Assembly: GCA_964466035.1 (NCBI GenBank)
Contig: CAYXLR010000007.1
Span: forward strand, 40,054-104,053
Length of the DNA stretch: 64,000 nt
Direction of reading: 5' to 3'
Source: JANQEA01 sp964466035
GTDB taxonomy: Bacteria > Bipolaricaulota > Bipolaricaulia > UBA7950 > UBA9294
In this document: one piece after another, positions 25,248 through 32,590 of the stretch
Numbering within the stretch: position 1 is the stretch's first letter
Layout of the letters: every line of letters starts with the position of its first letter
Notes under the pieces: model-generated
What the model saw: the letters and a program-made list of their open reading frames with translations, nothing else
Told to the model about the DNA's origin: nothing
Databases searched by the model: none
Position numbers and translations under genes: made by a program

Positions 25248-26140
25248 GCGCTCACCTTCCTCATCCGACGCTCCCGGAGGTACGGGACGACGAGCGCGAG
25301 GATCACGAGCAGCGACGTGATCAACTTCAGGTCGCTCGCCTGGAATCCGATCACGTATCCGTACCGCAATGCCAGGATGACCGCGATCCGGTAGACGAGG
25401 GAGCCGAGAAGGACGCTCGCCGTCATCCATCCGACGCGGTTCGACCGGATCAGCGTACCGCCGATGATCACGGCGGCCAGCCCGGTGACGATCGTCCCGA
25501 GCCCCATGCCCACGTCGGCGAACCCGGAGTACTGCGCCACGAGCGCCCCGGAGAGGGCGACCAGCCCGTTGGAGAGGGCCAACCCGAGGATCTTCATCGT
25601 CTTGGTGTTGACCCCCTGCGCGGTGATCATCCGCTCGCTGTCGCCGGTGGCCCGGAGGGCGAAGCCGATCTCCGTGCGGAGGAACGCGTCGAGGAGCAGC
25701 TTGATCGCGATCGTCAGGATCCCGATGAACGCGAGGACGGAGAACGGACCGAGCGGCGACCAGGCCGCGTCGACCACCCGCGTCGCCGTCGAGACGCGAA
25801 GGAGCGACAGGTTCGGCCGGCCCATGATCCTCAGGTTGATCGAGTAGAGCATGATCATCGTCAGCACGCCGGCGAGGAGGTTCGTAATCCCGAGCCGCGT
25901 GTTCAGAAGCCCGGTGATCAGACCGGCGATCCCCCCGGCGACGAACGCCACCAGGAGGACCGTGAACGGGTCGACGCCGTACTGTACGAGGAGGACGGAA
26001 GCGATGGCCGCCCCGGTCACGAAGCTCCCGTCGACCGTCAGGTCGGGGAACTTCAGGACGCGATACGTCAGGAAGACCCCGAGCGCGGCGATGCCGTACG
26101 CGAGCCCCTGTTCGACCGCGTGAATCCATAGGGCAGCCAT
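25241..26140 (-). CDS. TrpY-type ABC transporter permease
   Basis: The 299-residue protein has eight to nine membrane segments in the branched-chain-amino-acid/ribose-type permease fold: FPDLTVDGSFVTGAAIASVLL near the start and the conserved EIGFALRATGDSERMITAQGVNTKTMKILGLALSNGLVALSGALVAQYSGFADVGMGLG block. It is encoded between binding-protein and ATPase genes. The same architecture is known for tryptophan importers of the TrpXYZ type. Confidence 0.88.
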   Translation of the reverse strand: MAALWIHAVEQGLAYGIAALGVFLTYRVLKFPDLTVDGSFVTGAAIASVLLVQYGVDPFTVLLVAFVAGGIAGLITGLLNTRLGITNLLAGVLTMIMLYSINLRIMGRPNLSLLRVSTATRVVDAAWSPLGPFSVLAFIGILTIAIKLLLDAFLRTEIGFALRATGDSERMITAQGVNTKTMKILGLALSNGLVALSGALVAQYSGFADVGMGLGTIVTGLAAVIIGGTLIRSNRVGWMTASVLLGSLVYRIAVILALRYGYVIGFQASDLKLITSLLVILALVVPYLRERRMRKVSAC

Positions 26141-26168
26141 CGTAGCTCCTCCGTCGGTTGCCTCGGAC

Positions 26169-27170
26169 CTAGGGCGCCTGCCGCTCCCAGACGATTCCGC
26201 CGTACAAAACGGCCGACGCCTGCTCGATCACGTCCGTCGGGAAGACGAAGCCGATCCGCCCGGCGGCGTCGAGGTTCAGATGGACCTCGGCGCGCGGTTG
26301 ATACGTCACCGGGATCTCATCCGTTCCCACACCGGAGAGGACGTTGAGGACGACCTGTCCGACGGTCAACCCGTGCTCGTAGTAGTCGAATCCGGCCGCG
26401 AGCGTCGCCTGCGCGAGGCTCGTCGGGTCGGCCATCAGGAACGGGACGCCCGCCTCCTCGGACGCGGCGAGGACGGAGTCGATCGCCGAAACGACTGTGT
26501 TGTCCGTGGTCACGTAGAACGCGTCGACCCGCCCGATCAACGACTGCGCGGCGAGCGGCACGTTCGCCGTCGAGTCGGCCGTCGCCGTGACGACGGCGAC
26601 GCCGACGCTCGGTGCGGCGGCGAGGGCCATGTCCGTCAGGATGGCCGAGTTCGCCTCCCCGGGGTTGTAGACGATTCCGATCGTGACGATCTCCGGAGAC
26701 AGCGCCTTCAAGAGCCGGAGGTGCGCCGCGACGGGGATCATGTCCGAGACCCCGGTCACGTTCTCGTTCCCGCTCGGGTCGGTGGCGCTCGGTACGAGCT
26801 CGGCCCCGACCGGATCCGTCACGGCGCCGTAGACGATCGGTGTGTCGCTCCCACGGAAGACCTCGACCGCCGCCTGTGCCGTCGGTGTCGCGATGGCGAC
26901 GACGAGATCGACGTTCTGCGCTTGGAAGTTCTGAGCGATCGAGATCGCCGTACCGAAGTCGCCCTGTGCGCTGGCGATCAGGTACTCGACGTCGACGCCC
27001 TCCTCGTATCCGGCGGCGGTCAGGGTGTCGATGACCCCCTGTTCGACCGCGTCGAGCGCCGGATGCTCGACGATCTTCGTGATCCCTATCTTGAGCGGCT
27101 CCGATGCCGCCGCGAATCCGATGACGACAACAACCCATGCCAGCAATGCAACCGCAATGGACCGTTTCAC
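26169..27170 (-). CDS. TrpX-type ABC transporter substrate-binding protein
   Basis: A 333-residue type I binding protein with a signal peptide (KRSIAVALLAWVVVVIGFAAASE) and the family hallmarks IGITKIVEHPALDAVEQGVIDTL, AIATPTAQAA, PIVYGAVTDPVGAELV and TVVSAIDSVLAASEEAGVPF. The start is GTG 27170 behind AAGGAG; an upstream in-frame extension is non-homologous. The leader upstream codes for an aromatic-rich peptide, so tryptophan or another aromatic amino acid is the inferred ligand. Confidence 0.88.
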   Translation of the reverse strand: MKRSIAVALLAWVVVVIGFAAASEPLKIGITKIVEHPALDAVEQGVIDTLTAAGYEEGVDVEYLIASAQGDFGTAISIAQNFQAQNVDLVVAIATPTAQAAVEVFRGSDTPIVYGAVTDPVGAELVPSATDPSGNENVTGVSDMIPVAAHLRLLKALSPEIVTIGIVYNPGEANSAILTDMALAAAPSVGVAVVTATADSTANVPLAAQSLIGRVDAFYVTTDNTVVSAIDSVLAASEEAGVPFLMADPTSLAQATLAAGFDYYEHGLTVGQVVLNVLSGVGTDEIPVTYQPRAEVHLNLDAAGRIGFVFPTDVIEQASAVLYGGIVWERQAP

Positions 27171-27334
27171 TTTTTCTCCTTCCGCGTTATCCTTGCGGTG
27201 GTCCGCTTGGACCGAACCAGGACGATCGACCCTGATCGTCCGACCGTGCTCGCTCGCGAGAAGCTCGCCGTCGACGTGCGCTCGCGGGCGGGCCACTTTT
27301 TCGACGCATGCACCGCCTCCTGTCACCTCCTCGC

Positions 27335-27366
27335 AAAAGAAAACGACCGCGGTTTCCCGCAGTCGT
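27335..27366 (-). terminator. Attenuator terminator in the TrpXYZ leader
   Basis: On the minus strand ACGACTGCGG (27357-27366), a GAAA loop and CCGCGGTCGT (27343-27352) form a ten-pair stem with one G-U, followed directly by TTTCTTTT (27335-27342). It lies about 165 bases before the binding-protein start and 40 bases after the leader-peptide stop, the normal place for an attenuator. Confidence 0.85.
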
Positions 27367-27405
27367 CTCCCGGCCTCTTGCTGCTTGTGTGATCGCTAGT
27401 CGTGC

Positions 27406-27504
27406 CTAGCGCGCAGCGGAGAAGCCGGGCTCGAACCAAAACCAATAGAAGCAGACGCCGTTCGATTCCAACAAACAGGTTCGGCGACTCGCTGCTTCTA
27501 TCAT
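27406..27504 (-). CDS. Aromatic-rich attenuation leader peptide
   Basis: A 32-codon frame from ATG 27504 to TAG 27406. The core at residues 18-28 reads CFYWFWFEPGF, so six consecutive codons (Phe19 to Phe24) call for Phe, Tyr or Trp, including Trp21 and Trp23. An upstream hairpin (AGAAGCAG 27492-27499 with CTGCTTCT 27447-27454, plus CGCCG/CGGCG) ends just before these codons. CCCGGCTTCT (27420-27429) can pair with AGAGGCCGGG (27369-27378), which abuts the terminator arm. This is the classical layout of a ribosome-stalling attenuator for an aromatic amino acid importer. No Shine-Dalgarno is present, and the expected transcript is nearly leaderless. Confidence 0.85.
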   Translation of the reverse strand: MIEAASRRTCLLESNGVCFYWFWFEPGFSAAR

Positions 27505-27513
27505 GACTCGGTC

Positions 27514-27542
27514 ACTATAGGACGGCACCGGAGGCTTGTCAA
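27514..27542 (-). promoter_or_regulatory. Consensus promoter of the TrpXYZ-type operon
   Basis: Minus-strand TTGACA (27537-27542), exactly 17 bases, then TATAGT (27514-27519). The predicted start is only a few bases before the leader-peptide ATG at 27504. Confidence 0.9.
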
Positions 27543-27545
27543 GAG

Positions 27546-27688
27546 CGCGACTCCTACGGAGTCGCGGAGGCGAAGGCACAAAGCGCCTTCGCCGGTGGGT
27601 GAGGAATAGGAACCCAACGGTGTTACGTCCTTATCTGGGAGAAGGCTTGTGACACGCCTTCTCCGACGCGACGGCGCAAGCCGTCGCG
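27546..27688. repeat. Array of four perfect hairpins between divergent operons
   Basis: Four stems of nine pairs each, all different: CGCGACTCC/GGAGTCGCG (27546-27566), GGCGAAGGC/GCCTTCGCC (27569-27593, followed by GGTGGGTGAG), GGAGAAGGC/GCCTTCTCC (27638-27664) and CGCGACGGC/GCCGTCGCG (27667-27688). They lie just upstream of the TrpXYZ promoter and about 200 bases before the nikR promoter. They lack U-runs. Confidence 0.8.
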
Positions 27689-27777
27689 CGGCCGTCGCGC
27701 AGAACACAGCGGCGACACCATCGATTCACAGTGCCTCCACGCGAACGGGATACGGTCTCTTCACGCTGAGGAGTCAC

Positions 27778-27814
27778 GAGGGCCCGGGACCCGCACCGTG
27801 CGGCCCGGGCCCTC
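27778..27814. repeat. Very strong single hairpin
   Basis: GAGGGCCCGGG (27778-27788) pairs perfectly with CCCGGGCCCTC (27804-27814), and CCGCA/TGCGG extends the stem above a two-base bulge. No U-run follows. The rest of 27689-27896 shows no gene. Confidence 0.75.
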
Positions 27815-27896
27815 ACCTTCGATACGTCGCCGGACACGAAGGTCCGAGGAGCGCCTTGGCCCTCGACCGTTTCCGCTCGTTCCGCACCCCGAACCC

Positions 27897-27957
27897 TTGC
27901 ACCCGAGATCGAAGGAGCGTATCCTTTGCGGTGTTACGAATTCATGAGGAGTGTTAC
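27897..27957 (+). promoter_or_regulatory. nikR promoter with two GTGTTAC elements
   Basis: TTGCAC (27897-27902), 17 bases, TATCCT (27920-27925). GTGTTAC follows at 27931-27937, over the expected start, and again at 27951-27957. A third copy is at 27620-27626. GTGTTAC is, to my knowledge, the half-site proposed for NikR in several delta-proteobacteria, but there the second half is inverted; here both are direct. Autorepression by NikR is therefore plausible, not shown. Confidence 0.6.
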
Positions 27958-27960
27958 TCG

Positions 27961-28377
27961 ATGGCCAGGACGGTCCGCTTCAGCGTGTCGATCGAGGAGG
28001 ATCTCATCGAAGCGTTCGACGCGCTCTGCAAGCAACGGGGGTGGACCAACCGGTCCGAGGCGATCCGCGACGCCATCCGCCGTCAACTGGTCGAGCGCGA
28101 GTGGGAGGCCGGCGAGGAGGTCGTCGGCGTGATCACCCTCCTCTACGACCACCACAGACCCGCGTTGACGGAGAAGCTGACCGAGATCCAGCACCACGCG
28201 CTCGACGCCGTCATCTCGACGACGCACGTCCACATCGACAAGGAGAACTGCCTCGAATTCCTCGCGGTGCGCGGCGAGGCGAGGGAGATCGAGCGGCTCG
28301 CCCATCGGTTGATCGGCCTCAAGGGAGTCAAGCACGGGGAGCTGACCGGGACGTCGACGGGGAAGAAGATCCGGTAA
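27961..28377 (+). CDS. nikR: Nickel-responsive regulator NikR
   Basis: The 138-residue protein has an N-terminal ribbon-helix-helix (VRFSVSIEEDLIEAFDALCKQRGWTNRSEAIRDAIR) and a C-terminal ACT-like metal domain. The square-planar nickel ligands are all present: His78, His89, His91 and Cys97, matching E. coli His76, His87, His89 and Cys95 with a shift of two. It should repress nickel uptake when nickel is bound. It is the first gene before a Znu-family importer on the same strand, 16 bases apart, which points to nickel as that transporter's metal. Confidence 0.95.
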   Translation: MARTVRFSVSIEEDLIEAFDALCKQRGWTNRSEAIRDAIRRQLVEREWEAGEEVVGVITLLYDHHRPALTEKLTEIQHHALDAVISTTHVHIDKENCLEFLAVRGEAREIERLAHRLIGLKGVKHGELTGTSTGKKIR

Positions 28378-28393
28378 GAGAGAAAGGAGGAGC

Positions 28394-29197
28394 ATGAAGC
28401 GTATCGCAATGCTTGTCGGGATCGGGGTTCTGTTGCTCGGTGCTGCGGCCGGAGCCGAGACGGTCGTGTCGACGCACGCCGTGCTCGGCGAGTTCGCGCG
28501 GATCGTCGGGGGGGACGCGATCGAGGTGGTGACGATCATTCCGTCCGGCTTCTGCCCTTCGCACTACGACCTGTCCCCGAGCGATCTGAGGGCCGTGATG
28601 GGCGCCTCGGTCATCCTGTACTCGGGGTTCGAGCCGTGGATCGAGACGCTGGCCGACGCGGCGGGGAGCGCCGCCTTGGTGATCCAGCTACCGGGCGAGT
28701 GGAACACGCCGGAGACCGCCGCCGCGAAGGTCGAGACGATCCGGGACGTGCTCTCCGAGCGGATCCCGACCGAGGCGGAGGGATTCGATGCGAACGCGGC
28801 CGCGTACATCGACGAGCTCCGATCGCTCGGCGGCGGGCTGAAGGAGCGGGCCGAGGCGCTCGGGGTTTCCGAGATCGCGGTCGTCTCCATGGCCTGGCAG
28901 GCCGACTTCGTCGCCTGGCTCGGCTTCGACGTGGCGGTCACCTACGGGCTCCCGGAGGGGCTCTCTCTGCAGGACCTCGTGGCGCTGGCGGAGGCGGGCA
29001 GAACGGCCGGTGCGCGGCTCGTGATCGACAACCTCCAGAGCGGGGTCGACTTCGGGGCGAAGCTGGCGCGAGAGATCGGGGCGGTCCACGTCGTCCTGTC
29101 GAACTTTCCCGGGGCGATGCCGGGCACCGCGACGTTCGGCGACCTGCTGACGCGGAACGCCGAGGCGCTCTTCTCGGCGATCGAGCCGATCGAGTAG
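28394..29197 (+). CDS. Cluster A-I metal-binding lipoprotein-like SBP, probably for nickel
   Basis: A 267-residue ZnuA-fold protein with a signal peptide (MKRIAMLVGIGVLLLGAAAGAE). The usual first-His segment reads IIPSGFCPSHYDLSPSDL, with Cys54 and His57 as candidate ligands, and there is no His-rich loop. This differs from the 21-kb ZnuA. AGGAGG precedes ATG 28394. Position right after nikR suggests nickel or cobalt as ligand. Confidence 0.85.
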   Translation: MKRIAMLVGIGVLLLGAAAGAETVVSTHAVLGEFARIVGGDAIEVVTIIPSGFCPSHYDLSPSDLRAVMGASVILYSGFEPWIETLADAAGSAALVIQLPGEWNTPETAAAKVETIRDVLSERIPTEAEGFDANAAAYIDELRSLGGGLKERAEALGVSEIAVVSMAWQADFVAWLGFDVAVTYGLPEGLSLQDLVALAEAGRTAGARLVIDNLQSGVDFGAKLAREIGAVHVVLSNFPGAMPGTATFGDLLTRNAEALFSAIEPIE

Positions 29198-29206
29198 GGG
29201 GACCGA

Positions 29207-29644
29207 GTGGAAACGTTGACGATCGATCCGAAGGGCGCCGACCTCCGGGCGATGATCGACCGCGGGACGCTGCTGCACGGTCACCTCGGTCCGTACCTCG
29301 TCGCCGGGATCCGGATCGGCCTCCTCGCCCTTCGCCTGCTGGACAGCTCCGGCTACTTCGGACTTCGGGCCGAGTCGGAGGCCGGTCGGACGACCCCGCT
29401 CTCCTGTCTCAACGACGGCGTGCAGATCGGCTCGGGCTGCACCATCGGGAAGGGGAACCTGCGCGTCGTCGGGGAGGAGAAGCCGCGCGTCCGGTTCATC
29501 GCCGACGACGGCCACGCGGTCACGATCGAGCTCCGGCCCGAGATCGAGCGCTCCTTTCGCGACTCGGACACGATCGCGAAGGCTCGCGAACTCGAGACGA
29601 TCCCCGACGAGGAGCTGTTCGAATGGACGATGTCGTCTCCCTGA
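29207..29644 (+). CDS. FmdE-family protein
   Basis: A 145-residue protein with the FmdE signature LLHGHLGPYLVAGIRIG (His24, His26) and conserved cysteines in PLSCLNDGVQIGSGCTIGKGNL (Cys67, Cys78). The family is named after a molybdenum formylmethanofuran dehydrogenase-associated subunit and binds metal through such His/Cys sites. Here it is embedded in a NikR-headed importer operon, so a metal-handling role is more likely than C1 metabolism. The start is GTG 29207. Its last 22 bases overlap the ATPase gene. Confidence 0.85.
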   Translation: METLTIDPKGADLRAMIDRGTLLHGHLGPYLVAGIRIGLLALRLLDSSGYFGLRAESEAGRTTPLSCLNDGVQIGSGCTIGKGNLRVVGEEKPRVRFIADDGHAVTIELRPEIERSFRDSDTIAKARELETIPDEELFEWTMSSP

Positions 29645-30336
29645 TCGACGTTCGGGCGACCTACGAGGGAGAGCGGCACGCGACGCTTGCCGGGGTGACG
29701 CTGTCCGTCGCGGCGACGGAGCAGCTGGCGATCACCGGGCCGAACGGGGCGGGGAAGACGACGATCCTCGAAGTGATCAACGGCTTGCTTCCCATTGCGT
29801 CCGGGACCGTCCGGACCCTCGGTCAGGAGGTGACGCTCGCGAGTCACCGGCTCCGCACGCAGATCGCGTACGTCCCTCAGAATCTGTTCTTCCCCCCGGA
29901 CACGCCGTTTCTCGTGCGGGACGTGGTCTTCACCGCGCGATTCGGGAAGACGGGCACGCGGCGTCTCTCTTCCGCAGAGGAAAGGCGTCGTATCAACCGG
30001 TCACTCAAGGCCATCGGGATCTCCGACTTAGGAGGGAGGCCCGTGGGACGCCTGTCGGGCGGCCAGCAGCGGAAGACGCTGCTGGCCCGTGCCCTGGCGC
30101 AAGAAGCGAAACTCCTTCTGCTCGACGAGCCGACGGCGAACCTCGATCCCGAGGCGAAGGAAGACGTGTCCGCCTTGGTCGCGCTCGTCCGGCGGGAGCT
30201 CGGTGCAGCGGCCGTCGTCGTCAGCCACGAAACGGGGCCGCTGCTCGACGCGTCGGACCGCACCGTCGCCGTCGATTCGGGGCGGGTCGTCGCGGAGACG
30301 CGACTCGGTGACCGGGTCTCGACCTCGTCCCGTTAG
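29623..30336 (+). CDS. Znu-family ABC transporter ATP-binding protein (nickel operon)
   Basis: A 237-residue ATPase: Walker A GPNGAGKTT, Q-loop YVPQNLFFPP, signature LSGGQQRKTLLARAL, Walker B LLLLDEPTANLD and switch VSHETG. ATG 29623 lies inside the end of the FmdE gene, so the two are coupled. It pairs with the permease gene 12 bases downstream. Confidence 0.92.
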   Translation: MDDVVSLIDVRATYEGERHATLAGVTLSVAATEQLAITGPNGAGKTTILEVINGLLPIASGTVRTLGQEVTLASHRLRTQIAYVPQNLFFPPDTPFLVRDVVFTARFGKTGTRRLSSAEERRRINRSLKAIGISDLGGRPVGRLSGGQQRKTLLARALAQEAKLLLLDEPTANLDPEAKEDVSALVALVRRELGAAAVVVSHETGPLLDASDRTVAVDSGRVVAETRLGDRVSTSSR

Positions 30337-30348
30337 GAGCCTCACGCG

Positions 30349-31176
30349 ATGTTCGGACTCCCCTGGCACATCGTCCTGCCGACCCTGCTGGGAAGCCTTC
30401 TCGTCGGAGCGATGTGCAGCGCGGTCGGGACGTTCGTGGTCCGGATGAAACTCTCGTCTCTTGGCTTCGCGATGTCCCACGCGGCGTTCGCCGGCGCCGC
30501 CCTCGGCCTGATGGTCTCGGTGATCGATCCGATCTGGACGGCGATCCTGTTCGCCGTGCTGATGGCGGCCGCCCTCGGCCCGATCGCGGATCTCTCCCGC
30601 CTCCAGGTCGACACCGTCGTCGGAGCGACCTTTCCCCTGACGATGGCCCTCGGGCTGATCTTCATCAACAAGGCGCCGAGCGCGGGCATCGGAAGCGGCG
30701 CCCTCTCCCTCCTCTGGGGGAGCGTGCTTGGGATCACGATGGGGCAGGTGTACGTCCTCGTTGGGGTCTTCGTGGCGACGCTCGGCGTCCTCGTCCTGTT
30801 CGGCAGGGACTTCTTCGCGCTGCTGCTCGATCGGAAGCTCGCCAGAGCCTCGGGGGTCAACACGGCCCGAGCGTTCTACGTCCTGCTGTTTCTCGTCGCG
30901 ATCATCGTCGCCGTCTCCCTGCGGGTGACCGGTGGGCTCCTGATCTATGCGCTGATGATCCTTCCGGCCTCCGCGGCGTTCCAGTGGGCGTACGACATCA
31001 AGAAGGTCTTCCTCATCGCACCGCTGTTGGGGATTCTCGCTTCGTTGTCGGGCTTCCTCCTCTCGCTTTGGGCGGATCTGCCGATCGGGGCGTCGATCGC
31101 GCTCTGCTGCGCGGCGGTCTTCTTCGGCTCGGTCGCCCTTTCTCCGAAGCGCCGTCGCGGCTCGCGCGGCTCCTGA
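30349..31176 (+). CDS. Znu-family ABC transporter permease (nickel operon)
   Basis: A 275-residue cluster A-I permease with about eight helices. It contains MCSAVGTFVVRMKLSSLGFAMSHAAFAGAALGLM at the start and LLIYALMILPASAAFQWA late. It completes a binding protein-FmdE-ATPase-permease set. The gene end overlaps the first hairpin of the array at 31168. Confidence 0.92.
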   Translation: MFGLPWHIVLPTLLGSLLVGAMCSAVGTFVVRMKLSSLGFAMSHAAFAGAALGLMVSVIDPIWTAILFAVLMAAALGPIADLSRLQVDTVVGATFPLTMALGLIFINKAPSAGIGSGALSLLWGSVLGITMGQVYVLVGVFVATLGVLVLFGRDFFALLLDRKLARASGVNTARAFYVLLFLVAIIVAVSLRVTGGLLIYALMILPASAAFQWAYDIKKVFLIAPLLGILASLSGFLLSLWADLPIGASIALCCAAVFFGSVALSPKRRRGSRGS

Positions 31177-31285
31177 AGGAGCCACGAAAGGGAAGCGGCG
31201 GACCGCTTCCCTTGGCTGTACGACGGATAGCCATCGCGCTCTGATGCGTCACGTGCCAGACGAAGGAGTCGCGGCTCCTTCGTCT
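31168..31285. repeat. Hairpin array downstream of the nickel importer
   Basis: GGCTCC/GGAGCC with TGAA loop (31168-31183, overlapping the permease stop), an 11-pair AAGGGAAGCGG stem (31188-31213) and an 11-pair AGACGAAGGAG stem (31258-31285), each perfect. There is no strong U-run. The spacing and style match the arrays at 4.5 and 27.6 kb. Confidence 0.75.
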
Positions 31286-31338
31286 GCGCGTCGCGCAGTA
31301 GACTAGCGAGCGACACCACGGCCGGAGGTGCGGCGCGC

Positions 31339-32088
31339 GTGAGGATCGAAGGACCTGTCGGGGGTTGGGATCGGCTCGGACTGCCGGTCCTGTTCGCCAG
31401 CGAGCACGAGCTCGCCGTGGTCAAGCCGGCCGGGATGGCGGCCGAGCTGACGAGCGATCCGAAGGGCGTCTCGCTGATCTCCCGAGTCCGGAGCGCCGCC
31501 CCGAGCGGCGTGACGCCGAAGCTCCCGCACCGGCTCGATCGGGTGACCCGCGGGATCGTCGTCGTCGCCCTCTCGGAGGACGCGATCCGGTTTCACAGCG
31601 AGCAGCTCCGGGCCGGCGCGTGGGGGAAGATCTACCTGGCGCGGTTGGACGCGCCGCACGTGGAAGGGCTCGTCGGGCTGCACAAGCTTCACCTTCGCAC
31701 GCGGGGCGGCCGGGCGAGCGTCGTCCGAAGCGGCGGGAAACGGGCGATCACCGAGGTCCTGGCCGTGGCGCCCACCGTGGATCGGGACGACGAGGCGCAC
31801 GCCCTCCTCCGGCTCCACACAGGACGGTATCATCAGATTCGCGCGACGATGGCGCATCTCGGCGTGCCGTTGGTCGGCGACTGGCTGTACGGCGAGGCCC
31901 CGCGGCGGGACGAAGCGCGGTTCTACCTTGAGCACGCCGCGCTGCGCTTCGCGCCGTACGGGGCGAACGGAACGCTGGCGCTCCATCGGCGCGACGACCC
32001 GGAGCGCGAGGCGATCGATCCGGCGCTTCGCGCGACGCTCGACCGGATCCTCGCGGGTTGGGAGGCGGAGAATGGCGCGAAACGTTGA
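31339..32088 (+). CDS. RluA-family pseudouridine synthase
   Basis: A 249-residue enzyme that isomerises uridine in rRNA or tRNA. The catalytic motif PHRLDRVTRGIVV has Asp67. LHTGRYHQIRATMAHLGVPLVGDWLYG and the N-terminal ELAVVKPAGM block are typical. There is no S4 domain. The start is GTG 31339. It overlaps the CYTH gene by 17 bases. Confidence 0.9.
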   Translation: MRIEGPVGGWDRLGLPVLFASEHELAVVKPAGMAAELTSDPKGVSLISRVRSAAPSGVTPKLPHRLDRVTRGIVVVALSEDAIRFHSEQLRAGAWGKIYLARLDAPHVEGLVGLHKLHLRTRGGRASVVRSGGKRAITEVLAVAPTVDRDDEAHALLRLHTGRYHQIRATMAHLGVPLVGDWLYGEAPRRDEARFYLEHAALRFAPYGANGTLALHRRDDPEREAIDPALRATLDRILAGWEAENGAKR

Positions 32089-32590
32089 GGTCAAGGCGCG
32101 GGTTCGGGACGCCGGTGCGTTCCGTCGGCGCGTCGAGTCGATGAGCGACGCGGCCGTGCAGATCCTCGATCAGCGGGACACATTCTTCGTCGTCCCGCGT
32201 GGGCGGCTGAAGCTCCGCGTCCTCGGGCCCGATGCCTGCGAGCTGATCTACTACGAGCGACCGGACGACGCGGGGGCGACGCTGTCGGAGTACTTCGTCG
32301 TCCGCTCCTCCGATCCCGAGGCGTTCCTGGAGATCCTCTCGGCCGTCCTCGGCGTGAGGGGGGTGGTCGCCAAGCGCCGGTTCCTCTACCGTATCGGTCG
32401 TACGCGCGTCCACCTCGACGAGGTCGAGGGCCTCGGCACGTTCGCGGAGTTGGAGGTGGTTCTCGACGACGGGGAATCGCCCGAGGAGGGACGGGCCGTC
32501 GCGGAGAGGCTGTCGGCCGCGTTGGGGATCGGGGAGGAGGATCGCGTGCGCGGCGCGTACATCGACCTGCTGGAGGTGGGCGAAGGATGA
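32072..32590 (+). CDS. CYTH-domain protein
   Basis: The 172-residue protein begins with the triphosphate-tunnel motif NVEVKARV (ExExK-like). It follows with DTFFVVPRGRLKLRVLG, a KRRFLYRIGRTRVHLDEVEGLGTFAELEVVL segment and scattered Arg/Lys/Glu expected to line the tunnel. Members include adenylyl cyclase class IV, thiamin triphosphatase and tripolyphosphatase; which one cannot be decided. It overlaps rluA and the next GNAT gene. Confidence 0.85.
   Translation: MARNVEVKARVRDAGAFRRRVESMSDAAVQILDQRDTFFVVPRGRLKLRVLGPDACELIYYERPDDAGATLSEYFVVRSSDPEAFLEILSAVLGVRGVVAKRRFLYRIGRTRVHLDEVEGLGTFAELEVVLDDGESPEEGRAVAERLSAALGIGEEDRVRGAYIDLLEVGEG

Noticed and set aside
28394..29197. Calling the NikR-linked binding protein a zinc protein
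   Set aside because: Its ligand segment differs from ZnuA and it follows nikR, so zinc should not be assumed.
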